Under the pieces are notes generated by a model that saw only the letters and a list, made by a program, of their open reading frames with translations, made no database searches and was not told where the DNA came from. A stretch of 64,000 bases of DNA, from positions 558,001-622,000 of the forward strand of contig JACTVC010000022.1 of assembly GCA_018417955.1 (NCBI GenBank), written 5' to 3'. This stretch comes from Laccaria trichodermophora. Lineage: Eukaryota; Basidiomycota; Agaricomycetes; Agaricales; Hydnangiaceae. Position numbers and translations under genes: made by a program. Shown piece after piece: positions 24,171 to 34,990 of this stretch (position 1 is its first letter; every line of letters starts with the position of its first letter).

Positions 24171-26398
24171 ATGCCTCTCGATCCTGAAACAGACTTGACA
24201 AAAGAGAGAAAGTCGATTCGCGGAACAACAGCAGCGAGCGCACAGGCCGCTGCTCAAGATGTGAAACCATTACAAGTCAAGAGCTCGAGTGGGAAACGAG
24301 GATTAACAACCGATCGCTGGCGATCAAACCAGACCGACTATGCCAATGCCCAAGCAGGTGAGCTCGTGAAAGCCAAAGACGAGCAGAGTACTGGTGGGGA
24401 AGGAGCGAGCTCACCGAAGAAGTCGAACACGAAGTCACGATCGAGGAACGTTGATTCTTCTTCGTCTTTGGACTATTTTGGTCAAGCGCCCGTTGGAACC
24501 CCCATTGCTGCCCCAGTAGGTGCGCAGGCCATTGGGGCTAATCCGACGGCCCGATCATCGGGTGCCCCAGTGGCGACTGCGAAAGCAAGTGGGGAAGGGA
24601 AGCCGACCAAGCCTCTGACTACTTGCCCTCCGGGGTGCCCCACCCCTGTATTATCTTCCTCCGACCCCAGTTTTCGCCTCCTGAAGTCTTCGTCTGCCAA
24701 TGCTCAGGTCGAGCGCCAGAAGGCCCAGGCTGCAGCTCTCCCTAGCCCCCTTAACTCCCGGTCGAATACCGTAAACTCACTACCACCAGCAGACGTTGAA
24801 TCTCAGCAACGAGATTTATATGATGCAAAGAACGTAGACTACTCAGACGGTGATTCCAATGACGACTACGGTGAGGACGAGGCCACATACGCAGACGCCA
24901 GGGCGATCAGCGAAAAGCTGGCTCAGGAGGATTATGACGCTCTTCGTCAGTTCCAGCAACAACAGCAGGAGGCTAATCGTCAAATGTACATGCAACAACA
25001 GGAGCTACTCGAGGTGGCCCAGGCAATAGTGCCAAAGCCACCTGACAGCCGCTCCACCACTACAATGTTGGAAATTGGCGTGGGAGGGAGCGGCGACAAA
25101 CTACAGTCATCGAAAGAGAAGTCACTGCACAGAAAAATCTTAGAACTGGAGAACGCATGGCAACAGGAGAAGACTGCTAACACCAACTATGATCATCATT
25201 ACCGGAATTTATGGAATCGCGCGAACGCACAGTCGGAAGAGCTTCAGAGATCTCAGCATCAGGTTCATCGTTTACTGGACGATAATAAGAGCTTGGCGCA
25301 CGAGCTTCAGGCTGTTAACATGCAGCTTGCGGATGCGAAGACGCTTTCGGAGGTTAGAGGCAAGGAGTTGAAGGAATTGAAGGTCGACACCACAGATGTC
25401 GACCAGAAGGAAAATGAGGAGGAGCCCTGGGATATGCCGGGGGGATCTGACATTCTCTTGACTTCCGCTGCCATTCAAACGGTAGATGTTCTGAATATGG
25501 AGGTCCGTCGAGTAGCTTCTGTGCTGGGCAAGGTATTGCAAAAGACAAAGTTCGAGGAGGGGCACCGCCAGAGCATACAGATAACTGAGAAAGCTAGATT
25601 GATGCTGGGGGAGAATATGGTGGCTCTTCTTTCTGCAGGGCTACCAGAAAGGGCGAGGGTCGATCCCCTTTTCGTGCAAGTTGTACTGCAGGTCGCAATT
25701 ATAAATTGGTGCAAAACCAACATTTCCTCATGGAAACCAGGAAATGGTGATTTTTCGAACTCGTTGGTTGAACTTTACTCTACAATTCGGCAAGTTGGTA
25801 AGTCCCCCTCAACATTTAGAAACAGCCCACCCTTACGACAGAGATGTCTTCCTTTTCAGAGGATCCAACGTTCTATCATCGTTGGCGATCAGTAACTTGG
25901 GCACAAATGGAATTCTCATCCAGCGGCTGGTCCCAAGATCTTTTGGATGGGTTGCTAGATATTTTTGCCTTCGCTAGATGGCCAACTCCAAACGCAAACC
26001 AGAAAACCCTCTTTGAGGAACAGTTCCCGCCTATTTTCAACGCCATCCACGACCTGCGGAAGGCGCTTGGGGAAGACATCACGTCCATTGATATTGAGGT
26101 CGCTACCATTGACCCAGGGACGACCTTCGACTCCGCATTTATGGATAATGGCTGGCCGACTTTGATGAAAGAGAACACATTAGAGGTCGTTAGTGGAACC
26201 ACCAGCCTGGGGCTGAAGAAAGTCATTATGAAGCCATCCACAGAGGGTGACAGTCTTGCACCCAATGAAGATGTTATCTGCCGGCCAAAGGTTATTCTCG
26301 AGCGCACTGTGCAAGAGGCTCTGGTGCCACCCTCGTCGAGGGCACAGAGAAAGGGACTGCCGAAAAGAGGAGCGGCTTCAGGAGATGGTCGAGGCTAA
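24171..26398 (+). CDS. lineage-specific coiled-coil family protein, copy B (intact)
   Basis: Exons 24171-25797 and 25860-26398 with a 62-bp phase-1 intron; 721 aa, no internal stop. Same order as copy A: disordered Ser/Thr-rich N-terminus (PLDPETDLTKERKSIRG), acidic DYSDGDSNDDYGEDE, Gln-rich RQFQQQQQEANRQMYMQQQ, coiled coil, then the C-terminal domain. It is shorter than A because part of the Ala/Pro-rich linker is missing. It carries a B-type variant between coiled coil and C-domain (VDTTDVDQKENEEEPWDMPG, VLNMEVRRVASVLGKVLQK) shared with broken copy D and with F. It ends KKGLPKRG-like plus GDGRG rather than poly-Gly. Function unknown; probably expressed, since its 5' region is shared with copy A. 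Confidence 0.82.
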
Positions 26399-27539
26399 GC
26401 CATGAAATAGAACTTATTGAGTTGGGGTGGCGCAGGTACTTTTGTTTCAGACTTTCAGTTGTTCGGTTGTATTTCTTTGACTTCTTCCGACTTCGTGCGA
26501 CGTTCGTTGGAATATTCTTGTGGTATATAAAGAGAATGTGCACAGAATGTATCAATGTTTGAACTTTGATTGTAGGGGTGTTGACGGAAATTTACGCTGA
26601 CATCAACTACGACCTTGCCACACCAAGCCGACACTTTTCACGTCAATCTGTCCCAGCTACGAAATGGGAATAGACCCTCTCGTCCCAACCATGGCGCACG
26701 CTTTATACGACAGCTTCGTCGGAAGCTCGTTCTCGCACTCGACGTGACTCGTTAAGAGCTAAGAATTAGTGTACGAGTCGTACTCGGTTACTTGTCAGCA
26801 GCGGGGCATGTTGCTGAGATATTATGTCGACTTCTTACTATTCTTGACTCAGTCAAATGACGGACATCGAAACAGTAACAAGATGGGACGAACAAAGATG
26901 CAATAGGCTTTCTGCGGGCGACTTGCTGGGAAGCACATCCTTCGAAATTCCTTGCTGTAAACGATATGGCCAAGTTCATACTGTGCGTGCCGAAACACTG
27001 CGAGAGTCTGTCTAGGAGATGGCTGCGGACAAGGGGTGGATTATGGCGGAATGGTTGGTCTTTGTCCTCGCTAAGTTGCATCGGTCGTGTCTTCATTTTT
27101 ACCTCCAGGTTCAAGTTAAATCTGCGACATTTTCCCGAAGCCTTGAAGCACGTTGGGGACGAGTTGCGTTCACTTCCAAACGTAAAAGTTGCGTCGACGT
27201 TTTCGCAGACTTTTTCAGCGCCAACAGCGAGGATTCTTGGTCCTCTGTTGATGAATAGAGATACACTTCATTCTGACGCATGGTGATGGACGGCAAGGTT
27301 ACCACGTGGAGCTCGTCGGGAAATGTAGGAGGGTATTTTTTTCATTGCATTCGATTCGGGAGGCAAAGCGAGTCTGCTCTTTCCGATAGGGGAAAGCATT
27401 TCAGGACAGCAAAACTTGGCCCAGGGAACCGGGGTCGCGGTGTGTCGATGTTCTACTGTTACCCGAGTCAGTGTTTGATCTCTCCTACATACGCAGGGCG
27501 CCGTTCTGGTGCAGAGCTTTTCAGCTACCGATTGGCTGA
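26399..27539. repeat. 3' flank of copy B, partly duplicated elsewhere
   Basis: No gene. About 27000-27450 is matched by 36590-37010 (TGAAGCAC, AAGTTGCGTCGACGTTTTCG, GGTCCTCTGTTGATGAATAG, GGACGGCAAGGTTACCACGT). A shorter part (~27005-27125, GTGGATTATGGCGGAATGGT) is matched in reverse at ~59400-59530, downstream of copy F. The family's downstream DNA therefore travels with it. Confidence 0.65.
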
Positions 27540-29349
27540 CTCTTCGAATTTCTGTCAAGTTGCAAGTAACATGTGACAGCTGAGCTTTTCCAGATAATCG
27601 TTCGCGTGCTTCGATATTGCAGCATGGGGCACATCTCACTTGAATGCTGTGAAGCATCTCCGGCATCCCGTATGTGTCCCCGCTGCCCGCAATCCCACTC
27701 TCAACGAAATCACCATCATTGTGTTGGGCCCAGTGGTACTAGAAGCCACACCGTTGCGCAACGCCTTCCCAAAGTGTCGGGGCCGAAGGCAGGCGAATGA
27801 GCCTTGACGAACGGGGTGCCTCAAATGCGGTCCCATGCGCATGGGATTGTCATCCCGAGAAGTGGCTTTCTGAGAGTGCCAGCCAGCGTTGCCGATGAAC
27901 AGAATTTTCCTGTAACGAGGGAGGAGGCTGAGAACCCTTTTCGGGCTGTGCTTGTGCACAAGATCTGCTACCCATGCCTGTCTTGCTTGCATGAAGTCAC
28001 CTTTGGCGCCCAATACGTGTCAACTTCGGAGGCGTAGCGTTCCAGGCATTGGGCGAGGTTTGCTTCGCTTTTTTCTTCGTGGGAAGAGAAGAAAGTGATT
28101 CTTGTGTCTTTTAGAAGGCGGATCAGGTTATCTTCAGGTTCCAGTTCATTGCTGTGACCGACGAAGCTTCAGTGCTGATGTTTTGGGGTTTTGAGCGTTG
28201 CACTTAGGACCTGACATTGACAAGTGGTCTCAATCATCTCGAGGACTCAGCGTTCGTCGGAACGATTTTCATTTTCCGTGGAACGTGGTGGCATCTTCAG
28301 ATCATTGAAGTTCGTCATGTTATGGCGTTCACTGTGACGATTGGCTCTTGGCTTATGACTTTCAGTACTTTTATTTTGCGAATATGTCGATTCCGGCGAG
28401 GGTATGTGCTTCACCCTCTTTTCCGAAATATTTAATCCCTGAGCTTCATCCTAGGCTTCTTTCCTGGCGGTTCACGTCGCTCACATACAATACCTACCAC
28501 GACTACCACCTGACCCTCCGCCTCTCCCTGAACACTCATTCACAAAAGCCTTCCCCCTATCCGACATTTTCACGGGATGATCGGACGACACCATCGCCTC
28601 CGTCCACGCTGGCTGGTCACTACCCATCCTCAAGCAGGACTACTTGGTGCGAATGGCACTGGCATCAATTTTGGTTGGCAGCTGAACGGACGCGGGTGAA
28701 GATGCGCGAGCTTGCCTTGAGCAGCTTAGACGAGGGAGCACAAGGAAAGGCAGAGGTGTGGGGTAACAGGTGGTTAGGGCATGAAAGAAGTTTCGTGTAA
28801 GAAGTTTGGGTTAGGGCGGACGCCGCTTGTTCTCACAGGACCGCCTTCTGTCAAGAGTGAAGAGGGTCAAGGCTTCGAGTCCGATTGAGCAGTTCGCACC
28901 AATGCTCCATGGATGTCTCTGGGGACAGGGGATGCTGGACCTCCTCCAGTTTGGGCATCACTGCCAGGTTGTTCGACCCAACTCGAAGCGGAGGATTTTT
29001 CTGGGACTACGATTCTTTCTATATACTGTGACGACATTACTTGAGGAGAGTCGATCGTCCTTGACCTTGATGCATCTGTCGCGTGAGTCCGTCGTAGTCC
29101 AGTGAGCGTGGTCCGGTGGGAGCCACTTTCCACCACGAGATCTATGGGATTTTCCCGAGACTGTACTCCGGCGAGGATGAGAATAATACCTGTAGGTCAT
29201 CGGAGTTTTGTCTGGACGCCACACCACTCATTATAGACGCCCGATGAAAGGCACAAGAATTGTATAAGCCACAAGGCTTCTGATTGGCGCCCATTATCAA
29301 TCTTTCCCTTCATTATCCGAGAAAGTGTCCAGGTTACTCTTGACGTTCA
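27540..29349. repeat. segmental duplication, flank unit 2 (paired with 21560-23486)
   Basis: Second copy of the upstream flank, in the same order and orientation, leading into pseudogene copy C. The conserved promoter block is at 29261-29298. Differences from unit 1 are scattered substitutions, small indels and absence of the 346-bp segment. It encodes nothing recognisable. Confidence 0.72.
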
Positions 29350-30513
29350 ATGTTGTCGTGGTCTGGATTCGCCGCTAACGCTTCTAAATCATCAGGTAAG
29401 TAAGCCACGGATGAATCTTGTTGTTCAACAGAGAAAGGACCACCTACGCCAGACACTCCCAAGGGATCAACATCGACTCGGGGACGTCGACATGGGGATA
29501 TGGCCGATCACGCCCCTCAAGTTGCTCAGCTCCGCTAAGTTGGCGTCGACTCAGGCCGGGCGCCAGAGGCGGAAGCTCGACATCATCTGATTGCTGAGGC
29601 AGGAAATGGCGGCAAAGGGCCTGCAGGTGTGGTCAGATCGGAGGAGAGAGGCCCTATTGCACTGCGAAACGATCTGGTCCATCGCTTGCTCGAGGAAAAC
29701 CGAAGCTTGAAGGACAAACTTGAGGCTGTTAAAGTGCAGCTTGCAGATGCGAAGACGCTTTCGGAGGTTAGGGGCAAGGCGCTGAAGGCCGCCCAGATGT
29801 TCGTAACTAAAGCCGACACGCTCTCCACTACGGATGTTGTGCGGAAGGTCAACGCACTGAACGAGGAGATATTTCAAGCTGCTGCTCTTCTTGGAGAGAT
29901 GCTCCGGAATGAGGATCGTACGGATAGGACACAGGAAGAGGTCACGGTTTGGTCACGGTGGCGTTTGAGAAGGCTAGGTGGATGCTGGGCGACCACATGG
30001 CCAGCACCCTCGCTGCGGAGTCAGTGAATCTCCGCACAGACCTTAACCCGCTCCTCGTCCAAGTCGTGTTGCAAAACGCCATCACTACTTGGTGTAAGTT
30101 TGTGGTCTCCTCATGGAAGCCCAGTGATGGCAGCGTGGCAGACTTTTTGGCAGCTATCTACTCTGAGATTCGTAAAGTCCGTGAGTAGCCTTCAAATGTC
30201 TTGTAGGATCCCAATGATCTGATACGCCTGCAGAGGACCAGGCCGTCTCTGGTCGTTGGCGCTCAATCACACGAGCCCAACTCCGCTCTTCATCCGACGA
30301 CTGGACAGCAAACCTCATGAACGGGTTATTGAGCGTCCTCGTCATCGCCGGCTGGTCAACTCGTGAACCAGACCAACAACACCAACTCGAAAGGCGACTT
30401 CAACCCATCTTCAAAGCCGTACAAGACCTACGCAAAGCTCTCGGTGAAGACGTCACCTCTATGGACATGGAAGTTGTCGTCATCGATGCTGGCGAACCTT
30501 TCAACCCTACCTA
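29350..30513 (+). pseudogene. coiled-coil family copy C, 5' part (broken by nonsense, microduplication and a transposon)
   Basis: Exon 1 at 29350-29395 (ATG TTG TCG..) splices at ATCAG/GTAAGT to 29432. An in-frame TAA at ~29536 stands where the unit-1 relic has AAA. Coding resemblance resumes (AEARHHLIAEAG, LLEENRSLKDKLEAVK, LNEEIFQAAALLGEM). At ~29949 an 11-bp duplication (GGTCACGGTTTGGTCACGGT) shifts the frame. The usual phase-1 intron lies near 30180-30232. The C-domain runs to FNPTY and is cut at 30513 by the element that ends at 31867; the rest of the gene resumes at 31868. Confidence 0.75.
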
Positions 30514-31867
30514 CACCGCCAAATTGAGAAAATGTGGTTGGGACCTGGAAGTTAAAACGTGACCAGGGCCTGCGCCCACCTGTGACGAATGTTGATGGGA
30601 TATTCTCACAACATACGCATCTCGCTAATACCAGCGTGTCTCCAGGTTGATGTTGGGGTGACCTGTCACCAACAGCTGGGCATCAGCTGAGAGCCCAGCT
30701 GCCCCAGCCTATGTTAATTCCCTATGAGCTACAATTCTCAACATTCATTCTATGACTGTTCAGGTTGATGTGTTCAGTTCTTATGGAGTGCAAGGAGGAT
30801 AAAATACGGCATATATTCATAACACAACAACAAAGAGCATGGTATCATGTAAACAGTACAGATTCTACAGAAGGATGTCAGATTTGTAGCAGCCATTTAA
30901 GAACCATTCCTGCTGTTCCGTTCCCAACAACACCCTCAAGCCCATCTCTATCAATGTCCTCTGGAATGCAACGACAAAAGTGGAACATCGAAGGGGAGCC
31001 TTGAGAAAACTTGAAGGGAAGTGGTAGCATAAACTTGGAGGGAAGCGGTACCGCAACGGCTGGGGTGGGACGCGGTGTGGTTTGGCGAGGCATTCCCTGC
31101 AGAAAATGGAAGTGGGTGAGAAGATGGCAATGTGAAGATGGACCGGCTTACACATTGTCTTTTGCTGCCACCTGAAAGTGAAACCTATATATCAAAACAG
31201 AGTGAGCAGGTCCTCATGAGGAAATGTTGTCGAGTGGAGTCTACAGAGAGAGAAAAAAAGTGGGGTATTGGGCGCTGACAAAAGCCCAGGAAAGCGACAA
31301 GACAGCAATGACCATGCACAGGTGCACGGGAAGTGGACAGGCACAAAGGAGGAAACAACAGGGGGGACGCTACAGAGATCAAGGCAACAGAATGATTATA
31401 AAGGGGTAGATGGGCAAGGGGACTCTGGGCAGAGATGGTGGTCGTGGTGAAGGAGAAAACCTTGTGTTTGGTTGTGGTTGAAGTCGGAAATGACCAAATA
31501 TGGTCCAGAGTTTAAACAACTTAGTGATTTTTATCTCTCCCGTTAATTTCTCGCTAAGGTCGAAATCCGCGAAATCCTTGCTTTTTTTCAGTTGTGAGCA
31601 TTTAAAAGTACTCATTAGATACATTGTTTACTCTCTTGTTATGAAATTTCTTTTGAACATTATATTTCAGCGCTCGAATAAAATTGGTGCCTCAGGTTAT
31701 ACAGAGGAGAGTGGAGAACCTGTGAGCCAGGTGTTGGGTAGCTGGAGCTGATGTTTACGGCCAAAGCTCCGACAAACCTGCCAGCCATGCCGAATGCAGC
31801 TGCATCAGAAACCTGTCAAGCGGAGATTCAGTCCAGATGCCATCAGCATTTTGAACATTTGGTGGTG
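30514..31867. mobile_element. 1354-bp non-autonomous TIR element with TA target duplication
   Basis: Comparison with copy A (CTACCTACATGGAAG) shows an insertion: the left flank ends in TA at 30512-30513 and the right flank starts with TA at 31868-31869. Ends are imperfect inverted repeats, left CACCGCCAAATTGAGAAAAT and right (reverse complement) CACCACCAAATGTTCAAAAT. A TA duplication suggests a Tc1/mariner-like or other TA-targeting DNA transposon. No transposase reading frame is present. Inside, on the minus strand (30878-31155), is a short open frame with a plausible 5' intron that might be captured host DNA; it was not recognised. Confidence 0.68.
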
Positions 31868-34129
31868 TACATGGAAGATATGTATGGGGACGCTAGAGCT
31901 TCGTCTGGGAGCGGGAAGAAGGCCCCGGAGAAGGTTAGTGGGACGACGGGTTGGGGTTACACAAGATCTCGATGAAGCAAACGTCAATGGGCCCGGTTGC
32001 GCATTCGGAGATGGTGTTGTTCCCCAAGGTGGTTTTGGAGGGTACGGTGAAAGAGGCTATGGATCCTGTGCCTTCGCCTGCATCGACGGTGAGCAAGAAG
32101 CCCAGGGATAGACATAAGTCAGCAAGTGGAGAGATTGCTGTTGAGAACGTAGACGATGCTGCCAGTGACGATGATTCCAATGACGACTACAGTGAGGCCC
32201 AGGAGATATGTGAAGACGCTAGGGCGATCAACAAAAAGCTGGCTACTACTCCAGGCTTTAAGGAGGCGCTAACTCAGGAAGAATATGAAGCTCTAACTCA
32301 GGAAGAATATGAAGCTCTTCGTCATCAACAGTTCCAGCAACAACAACAGGAGGCTAATCGTCAAATGCACATGCAACAACAGCAGCTGCTCGAGGTGGCT
32401 CAGGCCATCGCGCCAAAGCCATCTGACAGTCGCTCATCCACTGCCGTGTTAGGAACTGGCATCGGAGGGAGCAGCGACCAACCCCAGTCATCGAAAGAGA
32501 AGGCACTGCGCAGAAGAATTCAAGAACTGGAATACGCATGGCATGAGGAGAAGACTTGTAACGTCAAGTTGGATCATCATTACAGGAAATAGTCGGAGGA
32601 GCTGCAGAGAAGTCAGTCTCAGGTTCACCGCCTACTGGACGATGTCAGGAGCTTGACGCATGAACTTGAGGCTGTTAAGTCGCAGCTTGCGGATGCGAAG
32701 ACGCTTTCGGAAATTAGAGGCAACTTGGAGTTGAAGGAATTGAAGGTCGACACCACAGATGTCGACCAGAAGGATGAGGAGGAGGAGCCCTGGGATATGC
32801 CTGGGGAATCTGACATTTTCTTGACTGCTGCTGCCATTCAAATGTAGGGCTGCGCACCGTGCCCGTCATAGACGGGTCGACGGACGGGTCTGACGGGCAA
32901 TTACCCGTTTCCGTTTGGGCTTGCTGAACACCCGTTTTTATCTGTCATATGACGGCCGTAACGGGCGTCAGACGGGTCATCGACATATTCTGTAATTTTA
33001 CCCACAATTAGCTGTACTATTTATTGACAATATATGAGCATCAGGAAAAAAAGTTTTAGCCAGTAGATCTCCGGTTAGATCAGTAGCCGATCGTACCTGT
33101 CGTAGTCATCAATAGCTTGGCAGATTTCATGATCGTGCTGATTGCTGTCTGTAGACCATCGGTCCGCCGCATTGTGCAATAAGGCTGACAGAGGTGCCGC
33201 CGCGTCTATCATCAGGTCTGTAGTTGCTTCCACCCACTACAGTGGCTATCAGTGCTACAAAGGCTCCTGTAGACAGTTTACTTGATTAGTATGTTTTCGT
33301 AGTCAATCAATGTCTTGAGATGCAGTAAACAGAAAATGTATCTACGAGCAATCCCAGCGTTTGATATCGATGGGCATGCCAGTATGAGTTGAACAGGTTC
33401 AACATACTTTGTGACTTAGACAAAAATCCATGCGCACGACCATCGGATAATCGGCTCACAACCCGATGTCACATGATGGTTGAAGATCTGAAATTTTTCC
33501 TCTCTCGCTCTTCCCTCTCAACCACGATCTTCCCATTTGCGTCAACCAGAACGCCTCAGACCTTCGCTGTCTGCTCGGCTGTCACTTCCCCTTTTCTAAC
33601 AACGCTTTTTGGCTTTCAATCAACGTATCCCACCTCATACAGATTGCCTCCAGTCCAACTACAACGACGACATATCGTGTCTTCGTCTGTTGGCTCTCTT
33701 ACCCCCTCCCTTCCAACCACGGCAGTCATTTGGCTTTCGTTCAACGTATCTCTCCTCGAACGCCTCTCTACCATGTTGAGATGATCAGCTGACATTGCGA
33801 CTGATACCGCATCATCAATCCACGACACCCACCCAATCTCGCCTTCTCTTTCATCATACAACCTCAACCGACACTCAGCATCTCTCCATCCATACCCCTC
33901 TATGCCTATCTCTTTAAAACGACGATGCTCGTCCTTGCCCCCTTTTCGTCAACTCGAAAACACACGAAACAAGCGCTTGAGGACGCCACCGTCATGCAGC
34001 ACCCCAGGTTGAGCGCAAGAGCTGCATGTCACCGCTAACGCCCAACACACGTATACCCTTTCCTTCTCATGTGCAAAAGGGAAAAGGTAATCTCAAACTT
34101 CTTCCTCCGTTGTCGCATTGCAAGCTAAA

Positions 34130-34610
34130 CTCTTCACAGAATCCAATGAATGGCATGGTATGGTACATCCTCGGGTTTTCTGCTAACCCTAGCCAACCTA
34201 TATCCGTTCCTTTGGCTGAGAAAGAGACATAGTGAGTCTTTTGTATCTATTCATGTAGTTTCCAGTCCTGATGTTGGAGTCAACTTTAGTTCCTCTTTCT
34301 ATACCCACAAAATGTCGCAACTGTAGCCATCCTCGTGTAAGTATCCCCCTTCCTAACCCATCCTACCCACTGCCTAATCTCCCTCGATTACATAGCCACC
34401 TCCACATTCGGCCGCCTCTATGGCTCCAGCACGCACAAGCTCCCAGCACACCTTCCCATCTTCCGCCTTCCCCTCACCCCGCGCAAGTCCCTCGCAGGGT
34501 TCACGGCAGCCTCTATCACAGGCGTCCTGATTGCTATGGGTTTCTGGAGCCTCGTTCCACCGTTCCGGAATGAAGGGCAGGATGTGACCTGGGCGATCGA
34601 AGGTAATGAC
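34130..34610 (+). pseudogene. captured fragment resembling a CTP-dependent diacylglycerol kinase (Dgk1-like) gene
   Basis: Three blocks separated by intron-like sequence resemble fungal Dgk1 in order: NEWHGMVWYILGF (~34145), LYPQNVATVAILV (~34290-34338), and TSTFGRLYGSSTHKLPAHLP with RKSLAGFTAASITGVLIAMGFW (~34398-34560). The last block ends at a GTAATG donor-like site. The introns are kept (CTTCACAG and TTACATAG acceptors), so capture was at DNA level, not through cDNA. The segment holding the kinase's LSWxDTxAS-type motif is missing or out of phase, so no working enzyme is expected. Family assignment is from motif memory. Confidence 0.55.
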
Positions 34611-34689
34611 CGCGCGTGGGACAATACCTGGATGGTGGTGGATGGGTGGGGTGGCGGGAGCATGAGGAGAGCTTGAAGACAAGTGATAG

Positions 34690-34990
34690 CATCATCTCGT
34701 AATCTTTTATATATGCTGTTTGTAACCTGAAATATATATGTATATATCCTGTATTTTCTCTAAGCTGGTCTCTATCTGTGCTATGTCATGCAATAGTGTC
34801 TATGTATGACGGCAGGACTTCCATAATATGATGCTATGGGGAGCTATGTTGCAAGTAGGCAATGCTATATATGTATTTATAGTGCTATATAAACTGATGG
34901 TGACGCTATGGTGTGCTATGTAAAGGGGGGGTTGCAAAAGTGCTACCATAGCTATCACAACTATATTGCGCGATGTCGCAACCACTTTTT
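34690..34990. repeat. AT-rich stretch with recurrent GCTAT motif inside the hAT element
   Basis: GCTAT recurs about nine times in ~180 bp (for example GTGCTATG, ATGCTATG, GAGCTATG, ATGCTATA, GTGCTATA, ACGCTATG), with alternating TATATA runs. No coding potential. It could be transposon-derived simple sequence. Confidence 0.45.

Noticed and set aside
33389..33867. Open frames on both strands in the left half of the hAT element
   Set aside because: No similarity to hAT transposase (no zinc finger, no dimerisation-domain-like end) and no host family recognised; treated as non-coding element DNA.
34690..34990. Candidate CRISPR or satellite array from recurrent GCTAT
   Set aside because: Repeat is only 5-6 bp with irregular spacing in a eukaryotic transposon.
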